9,390 nt of DNA from an uncultured Chitinophagaceae bacterium (GCA_903832075.1 CAILAF010000152.1:1-9390); one strand, 5' to 3'; counted from the stretch's first letter, positions 1 to 7,167 are shown. Translations and numbers: made by a program. Notes: generated by a model not told the origin, from the letters alone.

Positions 1-87
1 AATGCCACGGAAAAGAAGTATAAAAATTTTAAACTGCAATGGGTAATTAGTTATTCAATTGTGTTTATTTTTTTACGATATAGTTAA
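1..87 (+). CDS. Possible C-terminal end of an unknown rightward protein (partial)
   Basis: Frame 1 is open from the window edge for 28 codons and ends in tandem stops (TAA TAA, 85-90). The visible peptide has a basic stretch (EKKYKNFK) followed by a hydrophobic/aromatic stretch (WVISYSIVFIFL) and a short polar end, which would suit the last membrane helix of a membrane protein. It would converge on hom, with the hairpin at 110-135 between the two genes. In DNA this AT-rich, 28 open codons can occur by chance, so this is only a candidate. No family can be recognised. Confidence 0.3.
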   Translation, partial: NATEKKYKNFKLQWVISYSIVFIFLRYS

Positions 88-109
88 TAAAAAATAATAT
101 TTAATAATA

Positions 110-135
110 AAAGTCCTGTATGATTACAGGACTTT
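110..135 (-). terminator. Intrinsic terminator downstream of hom
   Basis: A perfect 11-bp inverted repeat (AAAGTCCTGTA / TACAGGACTTT) encloses a 4-nt loop. Read on the minus strand, the hairpin starts 31 nt past the hom stop codon and is followed by a T-rich run (TTTTATTATT), as expected for a Rho-independent terminator closing the methionine unit. On the plus strand the tail is TTTAAAAC, so it would terminate less well for a gene arriving from the left. Confidence 0.8.
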
Positions 136-166
136 AAAACCAAAAACATTACAACGAAAACCTATT

Positions 167-1423
167 TTATATAATGCCTGCTAATTCGAGGCTGCGTTTT
201 TTTAATTTAACGATATCAACATTTTCAATTACTGGTTCGGGTAATAATATCAAGGATATTTTATTTTCTTTCCACCAATTTGTATTGTATAATTCTTTTG
301 CATGTAAAACGCCAACTAAATATTTTCTTTCTTCACCGGCATGCCATTCTTCAATCCATTCAAATTTTTCTTTCGAAATAAATTTCCAATCATCAAAACT
401 TACATACACTTTCAAATAAAAATCCTGTGTTAATTCATGTGGGTTATGATGGTATAATTTTTTATACTCGTAACGATAACCATAGCGTAATGCAGACAGG
501 TCGCTCAATACAGCCGATGCAGTTGGAAAACTCCCTGCACCTTTTCCATAAAAAAATTGTTTATCAGCAAAACCGCTTTCAATAACAACGCCATTGTATT
601 CGTTCTTCACAAATGCTAAATGATCCTCTTGTTTTACAAATTGAGGTAAAACAAAAGCTGCCACTTTTCCATCTTGTAATTTTTTTGCTTGCGCCACTAA
701 TTTTATTTCAAAATGTTTTTCTTTAGCAACTTGTGCATCTGTTAATTGAATATTTTGAATACCTGTAAATAAAATATTGGATGGATGTTCAACAATACCA
801 TATGCGTGACTTAATAAAATGGTCCATTTATTTACTGCATCAAAACCTTCCACATCTAACTTCGGATTGCTTTCTGCAAAACCTAATTGTTGTGCTAATA
901 ATAATGCATCGTTGAATGATAAATTCTCTTCAATAATTTTTGTTAAAATAAAATTTGTTGAACCATTAACAATTGCTTTGATTGAATGCAATAAATCATT
1001 ATCATAATACTCTTCTAAGTTTCTAATCACCGGAATTGAAGCACAGGCAGCACTTTCGCACAAAAAAGGTTGTTCAGTTTCTAATTGCAATTGCAAAATT
1101 TCGGGTAAATGTTCAGCGATCATTTTTTTACTGGCACTTACAACTGCTTTACCATTTTTTAAAGCAGTGGAAACAATTTCAAATGCAGCATTTGCATCAT
1201 CAATTACTTCAACGATTACATTAATGTCTTCATCATTCAATAAGTCATCTTTATCGGTTGTAAATAAATTTGAAGGTGCATTTCTTTGTTTGCCGGGATG
1301 TTTGATACAAACTTTTTTTATCTCAGCTTTTAATGATGGTGTTTGTTTTAAAACTTTGTATAATCCTTCACCTACAACACCAAATCCAAATAATCCAATT
1401 TTTAATCGCTTATGATTTTCCAT
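167..1423 (-). CDS. hom: Homoserine dehydrogenase
   Basis: This enzyme reduces aspartate-4-semialdehyde to homoserine with NAD(P)H, the branch point to threonine and methionine in the cytosol. The 418-residue protein begins with a Rossmann fold carrying G-F-G-V-V-G at 13-18. S-A-S-K at 96-99 corresponds to the family's conserved Asn/Ser-Lys (K99). The catalytic domain shows V-N-G-S-T-N-F (152-158) and D-V-E-G-F-D-A-V-N-K (190-199), where D195 and K199 match the catalytic Asp/Lys pair of characterised enzymes. G-K-G-A-G at 293-297 followed by T-A is the conserved cofactor/substrate loop. There is no fused aspartate kinase. Residues about 330-418 sit where an ACT domain would be but are Trp/Tyr-rich and do not read as a canonical ACT sequence. 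The gene lies 75 nt downstream of the PLP enzyme on the same strand, so it is probably co-transcribed and under the SAM riboswitch. The ATG follows an A-rich leader without a clear Shine-Dalgarno sequence; no upstream start fits better. Confidence 0.93.
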   Translation of the reverse strand: MENHKRLKIGLFGFGVVGEGLYKVLKQTPSLKAEIKKVCIKHPGKQRNAPSNLFTTDKDDLLNDEDINVIVEVIDDANAAFEIVSTALKNGKAVVSASKKMIAEHLPEILQLQLETEQPFLCESAACASIPVIRNLEEYYDNDLLHSIKAIVNGSTNFILTKIIEENLSFNDALLLAQQLGFAESNPKLDVEGFDAVNKWTILLSHAYGIVEHPSNILFTGIQNIQLTDAQVAKEKHFEIKLVAQAKKLQDGKVAAFVLPQFVKQEDHLAFVKNEYNGVVIESGFADKQFFYGKGAGSFPTASAVLSDLSALRYGYRYEYKKLYHHNPHELTQDFYLKVYVSFDDWKFISKEKFEWIEEWHAGEERKYLVGVLHAKELYNTNWWKENKISLILLPEPVIENVDIVKLKKRSLELAGII

Positions 1424-1498
1424 TTTTATTTTTCTTGTTTTTCAACTTTAGTTTATATAATCAGCAGTAACTTATTTTTCTTTATGTAATTCAATTTT

Positions 1499-2632
1499 TT
1501 AAAATGTTTTTTCTAAATCATTAATTAGATCTTCCACTTCTTCAATGCCAACACTTAATCTGATTAAACTGTCTGAAACGCCCGCTGCTCTTCGTTTTTC
1601 GGCAGGTATAGATTTGTGCGTCATGTTTGCAGGATGACTAATCAAACTTTTTACGCCGCCTAAACTTTCTGCTAATTTGAAAATATTTGTATTCGATACA
1701 AATTTTTCTGCCAGTTTTAAATTATCCTCTTTTAATGAAAATGATACCACACCACCAAAACCTTTTTGTTGTTTTTTAGCGGTATCATGATTTGGATGAG
1801 ATTTCAATCCTGGATAAAAAACTTTATCAACTGCCGGATGCGTTTCCAAATATTCCGCAACGGCTTGTGCATTGATGCAATGTTGTTTAATTCGTAAATA
1901 CAACGTTTCAATACCACGAATAATTAACCAACTATCAAATGGTGCTAACACAGCGCCGCAGGCATTTTGAAAGAATTTTATTCTTGCACCTAATGTTTCA
2001 TCTTTTATTATCACTAAACCAGCGATTACATCACTATGACCGCCTAAATATTTTGTTGCGCTATGCATTACAATATCAGCTCCCAACGAAAGAGGTTTTT
2101 GTAAGGCGGGTGAAGCAAAAGTATTATCCACGCAAAGTAAACATCGGTGAGCTTTTGCAATGTTTGCAATGGCTTTAATATCTGCAATTTTTAAAGTTGG
2201 ATTTGTTGGTGTTTCAATCCAAATCAGTTTTGTTTTTTCTGTAATAGCATTAAAAATATTTTCAGGATCACTCGCATCAACAAATTTTACTGTTATTCCG
2301 TATTGTTCATACACTTGCGTAAACAAACGATAAGCACCTCCGTAAATATCATCCACTGCGATAATTTCGTCACCGGTTTTTAAAAGTTTAACAACAGCAT
2401 CAATAGCTGCTAAGCCACTTGCAAATGCTGCACCAATGGAACCATTCTCTAATTGTGCAGCAATTTTTTCCAATGTTTCTCTAGTTGGATTATTTGTTCT
2501 TGAATAATCATATCCTTTATTAACACCCGGTGCTTCTTGCACATAAGTTGATGTTTGATAAATAGGAACTGCCAATGCGCCCGTTAATGGATCAATTGGA
2601 ATGCTTTGTAATAATTGTGTGGCGTTGCTCAT
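1499..2632 (-). CDS. Cys/Met-metabolism PLP enzyme, cystathionine gamma-synthase-like (MetB type)
   Basis: This is a cytosolic trans-sulfuration enzyme of PLP fold type I. The most likely reaction joins an activated homoserine (O-acetyl or O-succinyl) with cysteine to give cystathionine. Cystathionine gamma-lyase or a homoserine sulfhydrylase role cannot be excluded from sequence. At 377 residues it is full length. Visible landmarks are P-I-Y-Q-T-S-T-Y (23-30), Y-S-R (43-45, phosphate binding from the partner subunit), Y97 stacking on PLP, D169 in V-D-N-T-F (cofactor N1 contact), S-A-T-K-Y-L-G-G-H-S (191-200) with PLP lysine K194, E-S-L-G-G-V-K-S-L (322-330) and R358 in R-L-S-V-G (substrate carboxylate). 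K328 stands where characterised CGS and CGL enzymes usually have Glu. The SAM riboswitch upstream and hom downstream argue for methionine synthesis rather than cysteine breakdown. No metX or metA acyltransferase is present in the window. The ATG at 2632 follows a leader of about 100 nt after the riboswitch terminator. Confidence 0.9.
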   Translation of the reverse strand: MSNATQLLQSIPIDPLTGALAVPIYQTSTYVQEAPGVNKGYDYSRTNNPTRETLEKIAAQLENGSIGAAFASGLAAIDAVVKLLKTGDEIIAVDDIYGGAYRLFTQVYEQYGITVKFVDASDPENIFNAITEKTKLIWIETPTNPTLKIADIKAIANIAKAHRCLLCVDNTFASPALQKPLSLGADIVMHSATKYLGGHSDVIAGLVIIKDETLGARIKFFQNACGAVLAPFDSWLIIRGIETLYLRIKQHCINAQAVAEYLETHPAVDKVFYPGLKSHPNHDTAKKQQKGFGGVVSFSLKEDNLKLAEKFVSNTNIFKLAESLGGVKSLISHPANMTHKSIPAEKRRAAGVSDSLIRLSVGIEEVEDLINDLEKTF

Positions 2633-2732
2633 GATGATTGTTTTTATTTATTAATATTCTTTGAAAACAATTATCAAGAGAGAAGGAAATACTTACTGAA
2701 TGAAATTTTATTTTCTGGTGATTATAAAAAAT

Positions 2733-2764
2733 AAAAAAGCTCATCCGGTAAGTCAGATGAGCTT
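2733..2764 (-). terminator. Riboswitch-controlled intrinsic terminator
   Basis: On the minus strand AAGCTCATC (2764-2756) pairs perfectly with GATGAGCTT (2745-2737). A T-G and a G-C pair can extend the stem into the 10-nt interval, leaving a loop ACTTAC. The stem runs straight into TTTTTT (2738-2733), the classic intrinsic terminator form. It lies about 100 nt upstream of the PLP enzyme's ATG and just after the SAM-I aptamer, so it is the OFF state of the expression platform. Confidence 0.9.
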
Positions 2765-2816
2765 GAAATATATTGAGCGATATTATCGCTGATGAATCAA
2801 ACTTTACTCTGACTTA
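2749..2816 (-). promoter_or_regulatory. Antiterminator pairing of the SAM riboswitch
   Basis: TAAGTCAGA (2816-2808) is perfectly complementary to TCTGACTTA (2757-2749), giving 9 bp. The first segment includes five nucleotides of the aptamer's 3' P1 strand. The second covers the loop and inner two bases of the terminator's 5' arm. The two structures therefore exclude each other: without SAM this pairing can form and block termination. A small hairpin, AGCGATA-T-TATCGCT (2776-2790), lies inside the enclosed segment and would stack within the antiterminator. The pairing is read directly from sequence; the switching model is inference from known S-box behaviour. Confidence 0.75.
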
Positions 2817-2926
2817 TCTCTATCACTTTATTAAAGTGAATGGAGTTTGCACCTTCTGCTGAATGAGTAATTCAGTAGGGTTGCAAAGGCTTCATCGGGC
2901 CAATCCCTCTGCCTTTCTTGATAAGT
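2812..2926 (-). promoter_or_regulatory. SAM-I (S-box) riboswitch aptamer
   Basis: The minus-strand RNA carries the S-box core: CTTATCAAGA, then GAGGGATTGGCCCGATGAAG, then CCTTTGCAACC. Helices can be traced. P1 is ACTTATC (2926-2920) with GATAAGT (2818-2812). P2 is AGGC (2914-2911) with GCCT (2890-2887), enclosing the GGG/CCC inner stem and GATGA kink-turn region. P3 is TTGCA (2886-2882) with TGCAA (2851-2847), topped by CTGAAT/ATTCAG (2875-2859). P4 is TCACTTTA/TAAAGTGA (2839-2823). The RNA is known to bind S-adenosylmethionine and repress methionine genes. Here it precedes the cystathionine gamma-synthase-like gene and hom, which fits. Recognition rests on the conserved core plus complete four-helix architecture. 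Confidence 0.95.
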
Positions 2927-2946
2927 TGTTATTTAAAGAACTGGTA

Positions 2947-2979
2947 CAAAAGTATAGGTTTATCATTCAAATTTCCAAA
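2947..2979 (-). promoter_or_regulatory. Bacteroidetes-type promoter for the riboswitch-met unit
   Basis: On the minus strand TACTTTTG (2954-2947) is an exact match to the Bacteroidetes -7 box TAnnTTTG, and TTTG (2979-2976) lies 21 nt upstream as a -33 box. Transcription would start near 2940, about 14 nt before the aptamer's P1 strand, which is just where the S-box RNA should begin. That agreement with the independently found riboswitch is the main support. Confidence 0.65.
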
Positions 2980-3161
2980 TATTTTTTTTAAAATATTTTT
3001 TATTATCTCTCGAAATGCTTGTCTGTATTGTGTTTCATTGGTTTAAATTTTTTATAAAAGTCCTCTAAATTAGTAGGATAATAATTTTCTAATATCAATA
3101 ATCAAATTTTCTTTTCTCAATAAGTTTCCTTGTTTCTTGTTGCTATCTTTACTTTCTTACT
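2980..3161. other. Intergenic region upstream of uvrA, no confident signal
   Basis: This completes the 529-nt gene-free stretch from 2633 to 3161, whose left part holds the riboswitch, its terminator and its promoter. The remaining 180 nt are very AT-rich. A near match to the -7 box (TAATTTTC, 3082-3089) and another close to the start (TATCTTTA, 3144-3151) are present, but neither has a convincing -33 partner. No LexA-like palindrome, hairpin or small gene stands out. The uvrA promoter must lie here but cannot be placed. Confidence 0.5.
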
Positions 3162-6026
3162 ATGGCAAAGCAAAAGAAGTCGGCAATCAATTCTGTAATT
3201 GAAGAACAAATTCAAGTATTTGGTGCACGTGAACATAATTTGAAGAACATTGATATTTCTATTCCTAAAAATAAGTTAGTTGTCTTTACCGGTGTGAGTG
3301 GAAGTGGAAAATCTTCTCTCGCATTTGATACAATTTATAATGAAGGCCAGCGTCGTTATATGGAAAGTTTTGGTGCTTATGCCAGACAATTTATTGGTGA
3401 TATGGAACGACCAGATGTTGATAAAATAACAGGTTTATCTCCTGTAATTTCTATCGAACAAAAAACAACTAATAAAAATCCAAGATCAACTGTTGGCACT
3501 GTTACTGAAGTGTATGATTTTATGCGTTTATTATTTGCAAGAATTGGTGAAGCATATAGTTATAACACAGGAAAGAAAATGATTAAGTTTAGTGAAGAAG
3601 AAATTGTAGAAAATATTTTTAAAAAATTCAAGGCCAAAAAAATTTCTTTATTAGCACCGATCGTTAGGGGAAGAAAAGGACATTATCGCGAACTGTTTGA
3701 AGAGATTCGTAAAAAAGGTTTTGTAAAAGTTAGAGTGGATGGTGAAGTAAAAGATATTACGGCGAGAATGCAATTAGATCGCTATAAAATTCATGATATT
3801 GAAGTAGTGATCGATCGTTTGGCTGTTACTGATGATATGAAAGTTCGTTTAAGTCAGAGTGTGCAACAAAGTTTGAAGATGGGTAAAGATTTAATGTTTT
3901 TGTTGTTGAATGATACGGATAAAATTTTTCAATACTCTAAACAATTAATGTGTGAAGATACCGGTATTAGTTACGAAGAACCAAGCCCCAATGCATTTTC
4001 ATTCAATTCTCCGTATGGTGCATGTCCTGCTTGTAAAGGTTTGGGAAATGTTTATACGATTGATATAAACGAAGTTTTACCAGATAAAACAAAAACTGTA
4101 AAAGAAGGTGCCATTGCTCCGTTGGGCGAAGAAAGAGAAGCAAGTGTTTTTCTGCAAGTAGTTGCATTTGCAAAAAAATATAAAATTAATTTAGATAAGC
4201 CTATCAATGAATTAACAAATGACCAATTGAATTTGTTATTGTATGGAGATAAAAATATTAGTTCCACTTTAGAAATGGATTTGAATGACGAAAATATTCC
4301 ACAAGAATATACCGGTAGTTATGAAGGAATTATTCCAATGTTGAAGCGATGGTTTATTTCTCCGCAAAGCACTGAAGGATTAAGAGCATGGGTTGAAAAA
4401 TATATGAACTTAGAAACTTGTTCTACATGTAATGGTGCAAGATTGCGAAAGGAAAGTTTATGGTTTAAGATTGATGAAAAAAATATTGCTGCATTAAGCA
4501 ATATGAATTTAGATAAATTAATGGTTTGGTTTAATGGAATAGAAAAAAGAGTAAGCAATAAACAAAATGCAATTGCAAAAGATATTTTAAAAGAAATAAG
4601 AGAACGCTTGCAATTTTTATTAGACGTTGGATTAACTTATTTATCATTAAGTCGTCCTTCTAAAAGCCTTAGTGGCGGCGAATCGCAGCGAATTAGGTTA
4701 GCAACACAAATTGGTTCTCAATTGCAGGGCATTACTTATATTTTAGATGAACCAAGTATTGGTTTACATCAAAGAGATAATCATCGTTTGATTGAAGCAT
4801 TAAAAAATTTACGTGATATAGGCAACAGTGTTTTGGTTGTTGAACACGATAAAGATATAATGCAGGCGTCTGATTATTTGGTTGATATTGGTCCGAAAGC
4901 AGGAAAGTATGGTGGCAATATTGTTGCACAAGGTTCACCGCAAGAAGTACTCAATTCAAATTCTGAAACGGCTCAATATTTAAATGGAAAAAAATCAATT
5001 TCCATTCCTTCACAAAGAAGAAAAGGCAATGAAAAATTTTTAGAATTGAAAGGATCTAAAGGAAATAATTTACAAAATGTTGATGTAAAGTTTCCCTTAG
5101 GAAAATTAATTGTTGTTACCGGTGTTAGTGGTAGCGGTAAATCTACTTTAATTAATGAAACATTGTATCCATTGTTATCGAAACATTGTTATGATAGTAA
5201 AGGCAATCCAATGGAATACAAGAGTATCAAGGGTTTAGAGCAGATTGATAAAGTAATTGAAATAGATCAATCACCCATTGGAAGAACTCCAAGAAGTAAT
5301 CCAGCAACGTATTGTGGATTTTTTACAGAGATAAGAACTTTATTTGCTTCTGTTCCGGAAGCAAAGATTCGCGGTTATAATGCAGGTCGTTTTTCTTTTA
5401 ATGTAAAAACCGGAAGATGCAATATTTGTGAAGGTGGAGGCATGCGTGTTATTGAAATGAATTTTTTACCTGATGTTTATGTGCATTGCGAAAAATGTAA
5501 TGGTAAAAGATACAATCGTGAAACTTTAGAAATTCGTTACAAAGGAAAATCCATCAGTGATGTATTGGATATGACGGTTGATGAAGCTTGCGAATTTTTT
5601 CAACCTGTTCCTTGGTTATACAGAAAAATAAAGGTTTTGCAGGATGTGGGTTTAGGATATATTACTTTAGGTCAATCGGCTGTAACCCTTAGTGGTGGCG
5701 AAGCACAGCGTGTTAAGTTGTCAACTGAATTAGGAAAAAAAGATACCGGCAAAACATTTTATATTTTAGATGAACCAACAACGGGTTTGCATTTTCAGGA
5801 CATAAAATTATTGATGGATGTATTGAATAAATTAGTGGATAGAGGTAATACGGTTTTAATTATTGAACATAATATGGATGTAATAAAATTGGCAGATCAT
5901 GTAATTGATCTTGGACCAGAGGGTGGTGATGGCGGTGGTAAAATTTTATTTGAAGGAACACCGGAAGAAATGATTAAGAATAAAATTAGTTATACTGCAA
6001 AGTTTTTGAAAATAGAATTAGTTTGA
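3162..6026 (+). CDS. uvrA: Excinuclease ABC subunit A (UvrA)
   Basis: This is the DNA-damage recognition ATPase of nucleotide excision repair. It dimerises, loads UvrB at lesions and acts in the cytoplasm. The 954 residues contain two ABC modules. Module I has Walker A G-V-S-G-S-G-K-S (44-51), signature L-S-G-G-E (503-507) and Walker B I-L-D-E-P-S (527-532). Module II has Walker A (654-661), L-S-G-G-E (843-847) and L-D-E-P-T (869-873). The insertion at about 130-250 is the UvrB-binding region, so this is class I UvrA rather than a short UvrA2. The zinc module in domain II is intact: C753-x2-C756-x19-C776-x2-C779. The module in domain I is C264-x2-T267-x20-C288-x2-C291, so one of four cysteines is replaced by Thr. 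A further C-x2-C (420-423, followed by N-G-A-R-L) is present. The ATG follows an AT-rich leader with no clear Shine-Dalgarno sequence. The gene is divergent from the met unit and stands alone, with no uvrB or uvrC nearby and no clear terminator after its TGA. Confidence 0.98.
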   Translation: MAKQKKSAINSVIEEQIQVFGAREHNLKNIDISIPKNKLVVFTGVSGSGKSSLAFDTIYNEGQRRYMESFGAYARQFIGDMERPDVDKITGLSPVISIEQKTTNKNPRSTVGTVTEVYDFMRLLFARIGEAYSYNTGKKMIKFSEEEIVENIFKKFKAKKISLLAPIVRGRKGHYRELFEEIRKKGFVKVRVDGEVKDITARMQLDRYKIHDIEVVIDRLAVTDDMKVRLSQSVQQSLKMGKDLMFLLLNDTDKIFQYSKQLMCEDTGISYEEPSPNAFSFNSPYGACPACKGLGNVYTIDINEVLPDKTKTVKEGAIAPLGEEREASVFLQVVAFAKKYKINLDKPINELTNDQLNLLLYGDKNISSTLEMDLNDENIPQEYTGSYEGIIPMLKRWFISPQSTEGLRAWVEKYMNLETCSTCNGARLRKESLWFKIDEKNIAALSNMNLDKLMVWFNGIEKRVSNKQNAIAKDILKEIRERLQFLLDVGLTYLSLSRPSKSLSGGESQRIRLATQIGSQLQGITYILDEPSIGLHQRDNHRLIEALKNLRDIGNSVLVVEHDKDIMQASDYLVDIGPKAGKYGGNIVAQGSPQEVLNSNSETAQYLNGKKSISIPSQRRKGNEKFLELKGSKGNNLQNVDVKFPLGKLIVVTGVSGSGKSTLINETLYPLLSKHCYDSKGNPMEYKSIKGLEQIDKVIEIDQSPIGRTPRSNPATYCGFFTEIRTLFASVPEAKIRGYNAGRFSFNVKTGRCNICEGGGMRVIEMNFLPDVYVHCEKCNGKRYNRETLEIRYKGKSISDVLDMTVDEACEFFQPVPWLYRKIKVLQDVGLGYITLGQSAVTLSGGEAQRVKLSTELGKKDTGKTFYILDEPTTGLHFQDIKLLMDVLNKLVDRGNTVLIIEHNMDVIKLADHVIDLGPEGGDGGGKILFEGTPEEMIKNKISYTAKFLKIELV

Positions 6027-6123
6027 TTTTTTTGATATCAACTGTATTATTATTATCGGCTACTATTGTGTCACTCACTTGTACTTTTGAAATGCTGTTC
6101 AACAAAAAAATATTCTCATTTAA

Positions 6124-6681
6124 TCAAACAGTAAATTGTTTAAATACAATTTGATTTATTTCTCTATCAGCAATTGGGTTCACTTTTTTAAAATCAAATC
6201 TTGGTTTATAATGCTTAGCAAAAAAAGTATTTAGCCAAAACGACTTGCAGATAAGGGTTTGCGGCTTGGTAGATAAAAAATCTGGAAGGAAATGATGCCA
6301 TTTGTAACCAAGATCATAAAAATATTTTCTACATTCTTTTTTCATTCCTAATTCTTCTGCTGCTACAAAAGCGGCATCTCGTTGGCAACGCGATTTTACA
6401 AATGGTTTTACAATTCTTCTTTCAAATCCATGAATAAAAAGATGGTCTTTTAATTGTTTATAATTCTGGTAACGTGAGTAAGCATCGAACTGCGCAAAGA
6501 AAGGAAGAATTGCAAATGGTATTACTAATATTACTTTGAAAAATAAATTTCCATTTTCAAGCCAACTATTGATTTGAAATGTTTGAAATAAAATAGTGAG
6601 CAATATTATTTCTAACAAAGTCATCAAATGCAGTAGATAACCAAGTTTTAAGTAAGAAATAATTTTTGAACGATGCATCAT
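6124..6681 (-). CDS. Unknown two-helix membrane protein
   Basis: I do not recognise this 185-residue protein. It begins with a short basic segment (M-M-H-R-S-K), then two hydrophobic segments at about 14-36 and 46-66, each long enough to cross the membrane. The remainder, about 67-185, is a soluble domain rich in basic and aromatic residues, with Cys at 99, 117 and 145. The stretch R-C-Q-R-D-A-A (98-104) through to Y-K-W-H-H-F (126-131) looks like a conserved core, but I cannot name a domain. With two helices and a short N-terminus, both ends would be on the same, probably cytoplasmic, side. The gene starts 23 nt after the acetyltransferase stop on the same strand and is likely co-transcribed. 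It converges on uvrA across 97 nt without a clear terminator. Two tandem ATGs (6681 and 6678) could start it, and the choice changes one residue only. Confidence 0.75.
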   Translation of the reverse strand: MMHRSKIISYLKLGYLLHLMTLLEIILLTILFQTFQINSWLENGNLFFKVILVIPFAILPFFAQFDAYSRYQNYKQLKDHLFIHGFERRIVKPFVKSRCQRDAAFVAAEELGMKKECRKYFYDLGYKWHHFLPDFLSTKPQTLICKSFWLNTFFAKHYKPRFDFKKVNPIADREINQIVFKQFTV

Positions 6682-6704
6682 TAAAATTATGAAAAATTAT
6701 TTTA

Positions 6705-7163
6705 TCAACTATTTTTTATCATTTCAATATGCTCAATATCATCTTCTAAATAAATATTACTTGTTTGTATAAATCCAAATGATTCATAAAATTTTTTTAG
6801 ATACAATTGTGCGCCAATTTTTATTGCTCCTTCTCCAAATAATTCATAACATTTTTTGATAGACTCTTTCATTAAAATTCTTCCTACACCGGTTTTTCTA
6901 TAAGCAGGTGAAGTAACCACTCTGCCAATACTCATTTGTTCATACATTTTTCGGGGTGCAATTAATCTGGTACAAGCAATCAACTCATTATTATACCAAC
7001 CCATTAAATGTAAACTGAATTGGTCTTTATTATCCATATCTAAAAAAACGCAATTCTGTTCTACTACAAACACTTCACTTCTTAAACGCAATATGCTATA
7101 TAACTCTGTAGGAGTAAGGGTTTCAAAAGATTTTAGTATCCAATTTATTTTTAATTGACTCAT
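6705..7163 (-). CDS. GNAT family N-acetyltransferase, ElaA-like
   Basis: This is a small acetyl-CoA-dependent N-acyltransferase whose substrate is unknown. The 152 residues match the ElaA branch of the GNAT fold: an N-terminal L-R-L-R-S-E-V-F-V-V-E-Q-N-C segment (25-38) followed by L-D-M-D-N-K-D (41-47), a central strand, and the acetyl-CoA pyrophosphate loop R-K-T-G-V-G-R (89-95) after R-V-V-T-S-P-A-Y (81-88). The C-terminal A-Q-L-Y-L-K-K-F-Y-E-S-F-G-F (118-131) is the usual last helix and strand. The length is normal for the family, and the first Met sits just before the conserved N-terminal strand (I-N-W-I-L-K-S-F), which supports this start. It is probably the first gene of a two-gene unit with the membrane protein. 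A consensus -7 box ends only 4 nt before the ATG, so the mRNA may be leaderless. Confidence 0.9.
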   Translation of the reverse strand: MSQLKINWILKSFETLTPTELYSILRLRSEVFVVEQNCVFLDMDNKDQFSLHLMGWYNNELIACTRLIAPRKMYEQMSIGRVVTSPAYRKTGVGRILMKESIKKCYELFGEGAIKIGAQLYLKKFYESFGFIQTSNIYLEDDIEHIEMIKNS

Positions 7164-7167
7164 GTTG

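Noticed and set aside
819..1415. Plus-strand open frames antisense to hom.
   Set aside because: They lie wholly within the conserved homoserine dehydrogenase gene and have no domain features; they are shadows.
2672..2687. Plus-strand TTATCAAGAGAGAAGG resembles the 5' start of an S-box riboswitch, opposite in direction to the real one.
   Set aside because: The match stops after about 14 nt. No GGCCCGATGA core, P3 or P1 3' strand follows, and the plus strand leads into the real riboswitch's antisense. It is probably chance.
3082..3089. TAATTTTC as a -7 box for uvrA.
   Set aside because: It differs from TAnnTTTG at the last base and has no TTTG at the proper distance. Such near matches are frequent in this AT-rich DNA.
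4052..4938. Minus-strand open frames of about 70-80 codons inside uvrA.
   Set aside because: They are antisense to a continuous, conserved UvrA protein and encode no recognisable domain; they are shadows of the real gene.
6088..6102. Inverted repeat TTGAA / TTCAA between uvrA and the membrane protein gene as a possible terminator.
   Set aside because: The stem is only 5 A/T-rich pairs and is followed by an A run on the plus strand and no T run on the minus strand.
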